Assembly (NCBI GenBank): GCA_023416195.1
Contig: JAEZID010000153.1
Coordinates: 1-20,435 of the forward strand
DNA: 20,435 bases
Direction of reading: 5' to 3'
Origin: Pseudomonadota bacterium
Lineage (GTDB): Bacteria > Pseudomonadota > Alphaproteobacteria > Azospirillales > Azospirillaceae
Positions 13,834 through 20,435 of the stretch are shown here, in pieces. Under the pieces are notes generated by a model. The model did not search any database, had not been told where the DNA came from, and was given only the letters and a program-made list of their open reading frames with translations. Made by a program: the position numbers and the translations under genes. The first letter of the stretch is position 1, and every line of letters begins with the position of its first letter.

Positions 13834-13905
13834 TCCCGTCCTCCCGTTCGCCGTGGCTGTTCGTGTTCGGGAATTCTACCGACGCAACAATGCGGCGCAG
13901 CCCGG

Positions 13906-13929
13906 AAAAAGGCCGCACCCCTTTCGGCC
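13906..13929 (-). terminator. Intrinsic terminator after the GGDEF gene
   Basis: Read on the minus strand, GGCCG (13929-13925) pairs with CGGCC (13915-13911) and is followed directly by TTTTT (13910-13906). It starts 11 bases after the stop codon at 13941. A competing outer stem, AGCCCGG at 13899-13905 with CCGGGCT at 13928-13934, encloses the T-tract, so two alternative folds are possible. Confidence 0.6.
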
Positions 13930-13940
13930 GGGCTATCGGC

Positions 13941-15578
13941 TTACATGCCCGGTTCGAACACGACCACGCGGTTGCGCCCCTCGCGCTTGGCCCGGTAGAG
14001 GGCGAGGTCGGCGCGGTGAATGGCTTTCTCCAGCGTGTCGGACGCCCCTTCGACCGAGGCGATGCCGATGCTGGAGGTCAGGTGGAAGCGCCCTTCCGGC
14101 CCCGGAATGGGCATGCGGGCCAGATGGCGGCGCACGCGCTCGGCCACGACGCGGGACTCGTCGGCGGTGGCGCCGGGCAGGATCACGACGAACTCCTCAC
14201 CGCCCAGCCGGCCCAGGATGTCGTACTCGCGCAGGATCGACTGGCAGCCGCCGGCCACCATGCGCAGCGCGTCGTCGCCGGTGGCGTGCCCGTAGGTGTC
14301 GTTGATGAGCTTGAAATGGTCCACGTCCAGCACGAAGACCGACATCGGCTCCTGATAGCGGTGCGCCCGCGCGATCTGCGAGCGCGCCAGCTCCATGAAG
14401 GAACGCCGGTTGTAGATGCCGGTCAGCGGATCGCGGGAGGCCATGTCCCGCAACGCCTCCTCCATGTTCCGGCGCTCGGTGTAGTCGTAGATCCAGGCGA
14501 GGTTCACCTGCACGCCCTGGATCACCGCCTGGTTCACCGTGAACAGCGTCCAGAAGGACGAACCGTCGGCGCGCTTGAACTGCACCTCCATGTTCACGAC
14601 GGAGCCGGAGTTCCGCAGCCGCTCGATCACCCGCGCGCGCTGGTGGTCGTCCACGTAGTAATCGCGGGCGTGCCGGCCGATCACGTCGTCGGGGCGCAGC
14701 CCGATCAGCTCGGCGAAGCGGGTGTTGGCGAAGATGATCCGCCCGTCGTCGCGGCGCGACACCGACACGCCGATGGGGCTCTGCTCCAGAATGGCCTGGA
14801 GCCGTTCCTCGCTGGGCAGTCCTTCCGACAGGTCGTGGATCACCCCGACGATGCCGCCGAAGTTACCGGCGCTGTCGCAGAACACGGCCTTGGTCAGGCA
14901 GGCCATGCGGGTGGAATTGCCGGCGAAGGGCACCTCCTCCTCATAGCTGCGCTGGCCCCAGTTCACGACCAGCTCCCGGTCATGCTCGGCGTGGGCCCTG
15001 GCAATCTTCGGATCCATCACCGCGAAGGCGGTCTTCTGAATGATGTCCTTGCGGGACAGGCCGGTGTAGCGCTCGAACGAATCGTTGCAATCGACGTACT
15101 GGCCCTCGGCGTCCTTCACGAAGACCGGAACCGGCAGCGTTTCGAACAGCACTTCCTTCATCAGCAGCTGGTCGCGCAACACCGCCTCGGCGCGGCGGTG
15201 GTGGCTGACGTCGGTGAGGATGCGCAGGAACAGGGATTCGCCGTCCGGCCCGTCGATGGGGCTGACCGCCTCCGACACCCAGACGACGACGCCGTCACGA
15301 CGCAGCAGGCGCCGCTCGCGCACCGCTCCCTCGTCCCGCAGATCCGGGGAGGCGACCAGCCCGTCCGTGGGTTCCAGCGCGCGCAGGCCGATGCCCGGCA
15401 GGGAGCCGTCCGGGTGGCCCAGCAGAGCGTGCAGCGCGCGGTTGGCGTAGACGATGGTCCCCTCGGGCGTCGAGACGCAGACGCCCGTTGGCAGCGCGTC
15501 GAACGCGCGCCACAGAGCCTTGTGCGTTTCCCCCACATCCCCCCCAGGATTCATCCTTGTACCAACCGAATCGAGCAT
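13941..15578 (-). CDS. PAS-PAS-PAS-GGDEF diguanylate cyclase
   Basis: The 545-residue protein has three PAS sensor domains (about 22-130, 137-253 and 257-372) and a C-terminal GGDEF domain (about 376-542). The active site is GGEEF at 459-463, preceded by an intact inhibitory I-site, R450-x-x-D453, five residues before it. DVDHFKLINDTYGH (418-431) holds the metal and nucleotide contacts. It should therefore make cyclic di-GMP from two GTP with product inhibition, controlling motility, biofilm or polysaccharide. There is no EAL domain, no membrane helix and no signal peptide, so sensing is cytoplasmic; the PAS ligand is unknown and no heme- or flavin-specific motif is evident. The ATG at 15578 has GGAG five bases upstream; ATG 15554 is an alternative. 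The GGAG lies in an inverted repeat described separately. Confidence 0.96.
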   Translation of the reverse strand: MLDSVGTRMNPGGDVGETHKALWRAFDALPTGVCVSTPEGTIVYANRALHALLGHPDGSLPGIGLRALEPTDGLVASPDLRDEGAVRERRLLRRDGVVVWVSEAVSPIDGPDGESLFLRILTDVSHHRRAEAVLRDQLLMKEVLFETLPVPVFVKDAEGQYVDCNDSFERYTGLSRKDIIQKTAFAVMDPKIARAHAEHDRELVVNWGQRSYEEEVPFAGNSTRMACLTKAVFCDSAGNFGGIVGVIHDLSEGLPSEERLQAILEQSPIGVSVSRRDDGRIIFANTRFAELIGLRPDDVIGRHARDYYVDDHQRARVIERLRNSGSVVNMEVQFKRADGSSFWTLFTVNQAVIQGVQVNLAWIYDYTERRNMEEALRDMASRDPLTGIYNRRSFMELARSQIARAHRYQEPMSVFVLDVDHFKLINDTYGHATGDDALRMVAGGCQSILREYDILGRLGGEEFVVILPGATADESRVVAERVRRHLARMPIPGPEGRFHLTSSIGIASVEGASDTLEKAIHRADLALYRAKREGRNRVVVFEPGM

Positions 15579-15582
15579 TGCA

Positions 15583-15621
15583 GCTCCATTGTCATGGAAT
15601 CTTGTTGCGCCGCAATGGAGC
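15583..15621 (-). promoter_or_regulatory. Inverted repeat covering the GGDEF gene ribosome binding site
   Basis: GCTCCATTG (15583-15591) and CAATGGAGC (15613-15621) are perfect 9-base reverse complements 21 bases apart. On the minus-strand transcript the GGAG ribosome binding site lies in the 3' arm, so pairing would hide it. A second palindrome, TTGCG-C-CGCAA (15605-15615), overlaps the upstream arm and could instead be a DNA operator. The rest of the gap to cobC (to 15713) is AT-richer and probably carries the promoter, but I see no clear boxes. Confidence 0.5.
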
Positions 15622-15713
15622 GTTGCGTGCTTACGTTAGCCGAAGGCCGGAACCACCCATGTGTGCCATCTTGTCGCGCTTATGTCACCCATCGTTTAAA
15701 CACCAATCAAAAG

Positions 15714-16748
15714 CTAAGAACGCGTGACGGTCCGGCAAGCCGCGATCAGCCGTTCGCGCCCGTCCTCGCCCGCCGGTAGGCCCAACCGAAGCCAGTCCGT
15801 CCGATAGTCGAATCGGCGCACCAGAATACCCGCTTGCCCGAGCGCATTGTACAACTGCGGAGCACGTGGATCGCAAACCAGACGAAAGAGGGATGTCCCC
15901 CCCACGACCGTCAGTCCGGCCTCGACCAAAAGACGATCCAGCCGCTCCGCCTCGGCGTGCAGATGCGCCCGCGTCGCGGCGATCCAGGCCGAATCCGACA
16001 GGGCGGCCGTCGCGACGGCGAGACCCGGACCGGACACCGCCCAAGGCCCGATGGCCGCGCGCAGGGCCGCCGCCAAAGCCCGCTCCGCCAACGCGATGCC
16101 CAGGCGAAGGCCGGCCAGCCCGAAGAACTTGCCGAAGGACCGCAGCACGACCAGTCCGGGCCGGCCGGCATGGGGGGCGAGGCTCGCCGCCGGGGTCACG
16201 TCGGCGAAGGCCTCATCCACCACCAGCCAGCCGCCGCGCGCCGCCTGACGCTCCGCCAGGGCCAGCAGGTCGGCGGCCGGCAGGATGCGCCCGTCAGGGT
16301 TGTTCGGGTTGACGACGACCAGCACGTCCGCCGCCGCGTCGTCGATGGACGCGGTTTCCGTCACGCGATGCCCGGCGCCGGCCCAGCCGGCCGCGTGTTC
16401 GGCGTAGGTCGGGCCGAGGACCGCCACCGTCCCCGGCGCGCGCATGCGGGGAAGCAGTTGGATCAGCGCCTGCGACCCGCTCGCCGCCGCCGCCATGTCC
16501 GGCGACGGCGCGCCGTAACAGGCTACGGCGGCTTCCAGCAGGGCGGATTCGGCGTGGCGGGCCGGCAGGCGGGTCCAGGCGTCGGGGGGAATCGGCGGCA
16601 GCGGATAGGGCCAGGGATTGATGCCCGTGGACAGATCCACCCAGGGCTCCGGAGCCTCGGGAAAGGTCATGCGGGCGCCATCGAGATCCCCGCCGTGGAG
16701 GATGCCTCCCTGGACGATGCCCTTGGTCCTGGCCGATGTTTCCGCCAT
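15714..16748 (-). CDS. cobC: Threonine-phosphate decarboxylase (cobalamin biosynthesis)
   Basis: The 344-residue protein is a fold-type I PLP aminotransferase-like enzyme of the CobC/CobD(Salmonella) type. It begins with HGGDLDGAR (18-26) and DLSTGINPWPYP (38-49), both characteristic of this family. VNPNNPDGR (146-154) and VVDEAFAD (176-183) supply cofactor contacts, Lys207 in RSFGKFFGLAGLRLG is the Schiff-base lysine, and Arg215 follows. It decarboxylates L-threonine phosphate to aminopropanol phosphate, the linker between the corrin ring and the lower ligand. The ATG at 16748 has GGAAAGGG upstream; the open frame extends further but homology starts after this ATG. It is divergent from cbiB, with only 39 bases between starts, and is followed by the GGDEF gene on the same strand. 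Confidence 0.94.
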   Translation of the reverse strand: MAETSARTKGIVQGGILHGGDLDGARMTFPEAPEPWVDLSTGINPWPYPLPPIPPDAWTRLPARHAESALLEAAVACYGAPSPDMAAAASGSQALIQLLPRMRAPGTVAVLGPTYAEHAAGWAGAGHRVTETASIDDAAADVLVVVNPNNPDGRILPAADLLALAERQAARGGWLVVDEAFADVTPAASLAPHAGRPGLVVLRSFGKFFGLAGLRLGIALAERALAAALRAAIGPWAVSGPGLAVATAALSDSAWIAATRAHLHAEAERLDRLLVEAGLTVVGGTSLFRLVCDPRAPQLYNALGQAGILVRRFDYRTDWLRLGLPAGEDGRERLIAACRTVTRS

Positions 16749-16787
16749 GATCGCGCCCTTTCCTAGTCCCAACCCGGAATTCGTGCC

Positions 16788-17750
16788 GTGGAGCTTCATC
16801 CGTCCGTGCTCGCCGCCGCCCTCCTGATCGAGGCCGCCGCCGGCTATCCGGACGCACTGTACGCCCAAATCCGCCACCCGGTGGTGTGGATCGGCGCGCT
16901 TATCGCCCAGCTTGACCGCGCGCTCAACCGCGAGGGCGATTCCTTCGCCATGCGCAAGGCGGCGGGCGTGCTGGCCATGGTCGTGCTGCTGCTGGTCGTC
17001 GGGGCGGTCGCCTCGGCCGTGGCGGCGCTGTGCCGGGCGCTGCCGTTCGGCGGGCTGTGGGAAGCGGCGCTCGCCTCCACGCTGATCGCGCAGCGCAGCC
17101 TGTACGATCACGTCGCGGCGGTCGCCTCGGCCTTCCGCAGCGGCGGGCTGGAGGCGGCGCGCGCGGCCGTGTCGCGCATCGTCGGCCGCAACCCGGCGAC
17201 CCTGGACGAACCCGCCGTCTGCCGCGCCGCCATCGAGAGCCTTTCGGAAAACTTCTCGGACGGGGTGGTGGCGCCGGCCTTCTGGCTGCTGATCGGCGGC
17301 CTGCCCGGCGTCACGCTGTACAAGGCGATCAACACGGCGGACAGCATGATCGGGCACCGCACCCCCCGGCACGAGGCGTTCGGCTGGGCCGGGGCGCGGC
17401 TGGACGATCTGGTGAACCTGCCGGGATCGCGCCTGACCGCGTTGCTGATCGCCGCCGCCGCGCGCTTCACGCCGGGCGCCGATGCCGCCGAGGCGCTGCG
17501 GTCCGTCCGCCGCGACGCGCACCGCCACCGCTCGCCCAACGCCGGATGGCCGGAAGCCGCCATGGCCGGGGCGCTGGACCTGCGCCTCGGCGGGCCGCGC
17601 ACCTATGGCGCCGTGCGGATCGAGGACGCCTGGATGGGGCCGGGCCGCACCGCCGCCACGCCGGAGGACATCAGCCGTGCCCTGCGCCTCTATCGGAAGG
17701 CCTGCGCGGTGATGGTGGGCGCGGCGCTGGCGCTGGCGATCCTGCTCTGA
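16788..17750 (+). CDS. cobD: Adenosylcobinamide-phosphate synthase CbiB/CobD
   Basis: The 320-residue membrane protein has the CbiB signatures: HPVVWIGALI (30-39), SENFSDGVVAPAFW (153-166), NTADSMIGHRTPRHEAFGW (182-200) and HRSPNAGWPEAAMAGAL (247-263). Hydrophobic helices lie at about 60-83, 160-178 and 305-320, with others less clear. It joins aminopropanol (or its phosphate) to adenosylcobyric acid at the inner membrane, using the product of the divergent cobC. The gene starts at GTG 16788; a GTG five bases earlier is out of frame, and a modest GGAA lies upstream. It converges on vapC with a single base between the two stop codons. The symbol follows Pseudomonas denitrificans usage (cobD); cbiB is the Salmonella name. 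Confidence 0.94.
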   Translation: MELHPSVLAAALLIEAAAGYPDALYAQIRHPVVWIGALIAQLDRALNREGDSFAMRKAAGVLAMVVLLLVVGAVASAVAALCRALPFGGLWEAALASTLIAQRSLYDHVAAVASAFRSGGLEAARAAVSRIVGRNPATLDEPAVCRAAIESLSENFSDGVVAPAFWLLIGGLPGVTLYKAINTADSMIGHRTPRHEAFGWAGARLDDLVNLPGSRLTALLIAAAARFTPGADAAEALRSVRRDAHRHRSPNAGWPEAAMAGALDLRLGGPRTYGAVRIEDAWMGPGRTAATPEDISRALRLYRKACAVMVGAALALAILL

Positions 17751-17751
17751 A

Positions 17752-18147
17752 TCAGGTCAGGGCCGGCGCTATGTCGGTCTGGGCGAAATCGCGCCCGACA
17801 TACAGCAGCGGCATGCCGAGCGACTTGGCGAGCGCGTAGGCGGCGCAGTCGGCGAAGTTCAGTTGCGCCGGGTGCCCATGCTCCTTCCCGAAGCGGCGGA
17901 AGGCGTCGTAGGCCAGCGTCGCCTGCACCCGGTCGAAGGGGCGGACGATGATGCCGGCGCGCTCGATCAGCCGGTCGAACTCGCGCAGGGCCGATTCGCC
18001 GAACCGGTTGAACAGCAGGATCCGGCACTCGAACGCGTTGACGGCCGACATGTGGCTGACCGCGCTGGCGTCGAGCAGCGCCTCGATCCGGTCGGCGTCC
18101 GCATCGCCGCGCAGAAAGGCCAGGATGGCCGAGGTATCGACGACCAT
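17752..18147 (-). CDS. vapC: VapC-type PIN domain toxin
   Basis: The 131-residue protein is a PIN-domain ribonuclease toxin. The acidic magnesium site is visible: Asp4 in VVDTSAI, Glu40 in VNAFE, Asp100 in NFADCAAYALAK and Asp120 in GRDFAQTD. VapC toxins cut specific RNAs, often initiator tRNA or rRNA, and stop growth until VapB binds them. All expected catalytic positions are kept, so the gene looks intact. Its ATG at 18147 shares a base with the TGA of vapB (TGATG), so the two are translationally coupled with the antitoxin first, as is usual. A longer upstream frame exists but only overlaps vapB. Confidence 0.94.
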   Translation of the reverse strand: MVVDTSAILAFLRGDADADRIEALLDASAVSHMSAVNAFECRILLFNRFGESALREFDRLIERAGIIVRPFDRVQATLAYDAFRRFGKEHGHPAQLNFADCAAYALAKSLGMPLLYVGRDFAQTDIAPALT

Positions 18148-18398
18148 CACCCGAAGACCCCCTGCGCGTTGCAGCCCAGCACCTCGTCGTCGGGCCGGTC
18201 GTCGAGCACGGGCAGGCCGGACACCCGTTCGCGAATCTCGCGCAGGGCCTGACGCCGCGCCGGGTCGTTCGGGCGCGCGAATCGGCCCAGCCGCTCCGCC
18301 AGCGCGGCGGTCACCGCCGTGGCGAGGCTTTCGCCGGTGATCGCGGCCAGTTCGCGGGCCAACCGCTCGGCCTCGTCGGATTCGATGTGCAGAGCCAT
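18147..18398 (-). CDS. vapB: VapB-type antitoxin
   Basis: The 83-residue protein matches the Rv0623-type VapB antitoxins: MALHIESDEAERLARELAAITGES at the start, then TAVTAALAERLGRF, a short DNA-binding and dimerisation segment, and a charged C-terminal tail (REIRERVSGLPVLDDRPDDE, 54-73) that would wrap the toxin. VapB neutralises VapC and represses the vapBC promoter. ATG 18398 is chosen over ATG 18419 because GGAG lies seven bases upstream and homology begins at MALHI. It sits 46 bases downstream of cobQ on the same strand. Confidence 0.92.
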   Translation of the reverse strand: MALHIESDEAERLARELAAITGESLATAVTAALAERLGRFARPNDPARRQALREIRERVSGLPVLDDRPDDEVLGCNAQGVFG

Positions 18399-18444
18399 GG
18401 GCTTGCTCCGGGGGGGCATCACACAACTGCAGCGCAGGCGTAGC

Positions 18445-19902
18445 CTATTCCGCTATGCCGAGCAATCCCCCGACATCCACATGCGCCTCCAGACGGTCGG
18501 CGATGGCGTCGAGCGCCTGCTCGACGGTTGCGTCATAGGATTGCCCCGATGCCGAGGCGCCAAGGCTCCGCAGGAAAGCGGCGCGGAAGCCGTCCGCCCC
18601 GAACAGGCCGTGCAGGTAGCAGCCCATCACGCGCCCGTCCGCCGTTGTCGCTCCGTCCGTCTGCCCGTCATTCAGGCTCAGCATCGGGCGGGTGCGGTCC
18701 GGCCCCTCGGTGCGGCCCATGTGCATCTCGTAGCCCGCCACCGGGGCGCCGGTGGTGCGCTCGGTGCCCCTCGCCTCCTCCAGGACCTTCGGGCCTTTCA
18801 AAACCGTCTCGACGTCGAGAAGCCCCAACCCGGCGGCCTCGCCCGGCGGTCCTTCGATGCCCTCCGGGTCGGCGATGCGGCGCCCCAGCATCTGGTAGCC
18901 GCCGCAGATGCCCAGCACCCGCCCGCCGCGCCGCCAGTGGGCCAGCAGATCCACGTCCCAGCCCTGGGCGCGCAGGAAGGCCAGATCGGCGATGGTCGCC
19001 TTGGTGCCCGGCAGGATGATCAGGTCGGCGTCCGGCGGCAGCGGCTGGCCGCGCGGCACCATGGTCAGCGCCACGTCCGGTTCCTGCGCCAGCGGGTCGA
19101 AATCGTCGAAATTGGCGATGCGCGACAGCATCGGCACGGCGACGCGCAGCCTCCCGCCGCCGCGGCTTTTCATCGTGTCGAGCGCCACGGCGTCCTCGGC
19201 CGGCAGCAAAGCGGCCTCCGTCAGCCAGGGCACGACGCCGAAGCCGCGCCATCCGGTGCGCTCCGCGATGATCGACAGGCCGCTGTCGAACAGGCGCACG
19301 TCGCCCCGGAACTTGTTGATGAGGAAGCCCTTCACCCGCGCCTGCTCGTCGGGCGGCAGCAGGGCGTGGGTGCCGACGAGGCTGGCGATCACGCCGCCCC
19401 GGTCGATGTCGCCGACCAGCACCACCGGCACGTCCGCCGCCGTGGCGAAGCCCATGTTGGCGATGTCGCCGGCGCGCAGGTTCACCTCCGCCGGGCTGCC
19501 CGCCCCCTCCACCACCACGATGTCGGCCTCGGCCTTCAGCCGTTGAAAGCTGTCCAGCACCGTGGGAAGCAGTTGCCCCTTGCGGGACTGATAGTCGCCG
19601 GCCTTCGCCGTGCCCGTGACCTGCCCGCGCACCACGACCTGGGAGCCGATTTCCGACTGCGGCTTCAGCAGCACCGGGTTCATGTGGACGGTCGGCGCCA
19701 CCCCGCAGGCCCGCGCCTGGAGCGCCTGGGCGCGCCCGATCTCGCCGCCGTCGGCGGTCACCGCCGCGTTGTTCGACATGTTCTGCGGCTTGAAGGGCCG
19801 CACCGTCAGGCCGCGCCGCACCAGCGCCCGGCACAGCCCCGCCACCAGCAGCGACTTGCCGACGTCGGAGCCCGTGCCCTGGAGCATGATGGCGCGCGGC
19901 AT
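18445..19902 (-). CDS. cobQ: Cobyric acid synthase
   Basis: The 485-residue protein has both CobQ domains. The N-terminal dethiobiotin-synthetase-like ATPase has a P-loop (GTGSDVGKS, 9-17), FKPQNMSNNA (37-46), VEGAGSPAEVNL (131-142) and GDIDRGG (164-170). The C-terminal class I glutamine amidotransferase has the nucleophile Cys333 in GICGGYQMLG and His431 in GCYLHGLF. It amidates carboxyl groups b, d, e and g of adenosylcobyrinate a,c-diamide in the cytoplasm, using glutamine and ATP. Its ATG is two bases after the stop of cobO (TGA-TC-ATG) with little independent ribosome binding site, so it is probably coupled to cobO. Confidence 0.97.
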   Translation of the reverse strand: MPRAIMLQGTGSDVGKSLLVAGLCRALVRRGLTVRPFKPQNMSNNAAVTADGGEIGRAQALQARACGVAPTVHMNPVLLKPQSEIGSQVVVRGQVTGTAKAGDYQSRKGQLLPTVLDSFQRLKAEADIVVVEGAGSPAEVNLRAGDIANMGFATAADVPVVLVGDIDRGGVIASLVGTHALLPPDEQARVKGFLINKFRGDVRLFDSGLSIIAERTGWRGFGVVPWLTEAALLPAEDAVALDTMKSRGGGRLRVAVPMLSRIANFDDFDPLAQEPDVALTMVPRGQPLPPDADLIILPGTKATIADLAFLRAQGWDVDLLAHWRRGGRVLGICGGYQMLGRRIADPEGIEGPPGEAAGLGLLDVETVLKGPKVLEEARGTERTTGAPVAGYEMHMGRTEGPDRTRPMLSLNDGQTDGATTADGRVMGCYLHGLFGADGFRAAFLRSLGASASGQSYDATVEQALDAIADRLEAHVDVGGLLGIAE

Positions 19903-19904
19903 GA

Positions 19905-20435
19905 TCAGAACTCGATGCCGGGCTGGGCCTTGATGCCGGCCTGAAAGGGATGCTTGACCAGCGTCATTTCGGTCACGAGGTCGGCGGCCTCGATCAGTTC
20001 CGGCTTCGCGGTGCGGCCGGTGACGATCACATGCAGGTCGGGCCGGCGGCCGGTCAGCACCGACAGCACGTCGGCGACCGGCAGATAGTCCATGCGCAGG
20101 ACGATGTTCAGTTCGTCCAGCACGACCAGCTGGTATTTCGGGTCGGCCATCAGCTCCCGCGCCTTGGCCCAGGCGGCCTTGGCGGCGGCGATGTCGCGCT
20201 CGCGGTCCTGGGTTTCCCAGGTGAAGCCCTCGCCCATCGTGTAGAAGTCCACGAGATCGTCGAAGCGCTCCAGCGCCACCGTCTCGCCCGTGGACCAGGC
20301 GCCCTTCACGAACTGCACGACGCCGACGCGCATGCCGTGCCCGACCGCGCGCATGATCAGGCCGAAGGCCGCCGTGGACTTGCCCTTGCCGTTGCCGGTG
20401 TTGACCATCAGAAGCCCCTTCTCCTGGGTCTTCGA
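19905..20435 (-). CDS. cobO: Cob(I)yrinic acid a,c-diamide adenosyltransferase (N-terminus outside window)
   Basis: The frame is open to the right edge with no stop, giving 177 residues; nine codons before the first visible ATG (20408) read SKTQEKGLL, which fits the family's N-terminal lead-in, so the true start lies outside. The P-loop GNGKGKST is at visible residues 14-21, with VVQFVKGAWSTGE, VVLDELN and VTGRTAKPEL further on, all typical of CobO/BtuR. The enzyme transfers 5'-deoxyadenosyl from ATP to Co(I) corrinoid, just before CobQ acts. It is the first visible gene of the cobO-cobQ unit, and a missing stretch of roughly 25-30 residues is expected from family length. Confidence 0.95.
   Translation of the reverse strand, partial: SKTQEKGLLMVNTGNGKGKSTAAFGLIMRAVGHGMRVGVVQFVKGAWSTGETVALERFDDLVDFYTMGEGFTWETQDRERDIAAAKAAWAKARELMADPKYQLVVLDELNIVLRMDYLPVADVLSVLTGRRPDLHVIVTGRTAKPELIEAADLVTEMTLVKHPFQAGIKAQPGIEF

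Noticed and set aside
13695..15779. 694-residue plus-strand open frame across the GNAT and GGDEF genes
   Set aside because: It is antisense to two genes with complete catalytic motifs, and its composition is typical of a GC-rich shadow frame.
15579..16787. Cobalamin riboswitch upstream of the cob genes
   Set aside because: I looked for the B12-box and a long structured leader near cobC and cbiB; the gaps are too short and no B12-box-like sequence was found.
18319..19944. 541-residue plus-strand open frame over cobQ
   Set aside because: It is antisense to an intact CobQ and has a Gln/Arg/His-rich shadow composition.

Overview
The window is uniformly GC-rich with tightly packed genes. Its protein set suggests a free-living alphaproteobacterium, most like Azospirillum or a related Rhodospirillales genus: a CobO/CobQ/CobC-type aerobic cobalamin pathway, a CtaG-type oxidase assembly factor, PhoU, several PAS domains on a diguanylate cyclase, and a long pentapeptide-repeat protein. 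The genus is inferred from gene content and codon style, not from a database search. I see no rRNA, tRNA, CRISPR array, insertion sequence or phage gene.

Layout. Positions 1-534 hold the N-terminal part of a family 2 glycosyltransferase (minus strand, running off the left edge). Next come a periplasmic DegP/HtrA protease (607-2148, minus) and, divergent across a 425-base gap, a helix-turn-helix protein with a long Ala/Pro-rich linker (2574-3413, plus) that ends at a strong intrinsic terminator. A chaB homologue follows (3645-3869, plus). Three minus-strand genes may form one unit: phoU, a degenerate hemerythrin-like protein and a small exported protein (5524 down to 3966). A pentapeptide-repeat protein (5733-7040, plus) converges on a MarR regulator (7081-7623, minus). 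Across a 467-base gap the MarR gene faces an N-carbamoylputrescine amidase gene (8091-8987, plus).

The middle contains a small HExxH protein (8995-9564) and a tightly coupled minus-strand operon. The operon encodes an L-threonate dehydrogenase-like enzyme, a short-chain dehydrogenase and a PLP threonine/serine dehydratase-like enzyme (12298 down to 9638), and looks like a catabolic module for a small hydroxy acid. A membrane CtaG-type protein (12453-13274, plus), a GNAT acetyltransferase and a PAS-PAS-PAS-GGDEF diguanylate cyclase (both minus) follow.

The right end is cobalamin biosynthesis: cobC (minus) divergent from cbiB/cobD (plus), then cobQ and cobO (both minus, cobO cut by the right edge). 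A complete vapBC toxin-antitoxin pair sits between cbiB and cobQ. CobO adenosylates the corrin, CobQ amidates it to cobyric acid, CobC makes the aminopropanol phosphate arm and CbiB attaches that arm.

No wholly new system is evident. The items most worth a second look are possible RNA hairpins around the ribosome binding sites of the GGDEF and hemerythrin-like genes, a 12-bp inverted repeat next to the pentapeptide gene start, the ltnD-SDR-dehydratase operon without the usual threonate pathway partners, the hemerythrin fold that has lost histidine ligands, and the helix-turn-helix protein of unknown role beside degP.
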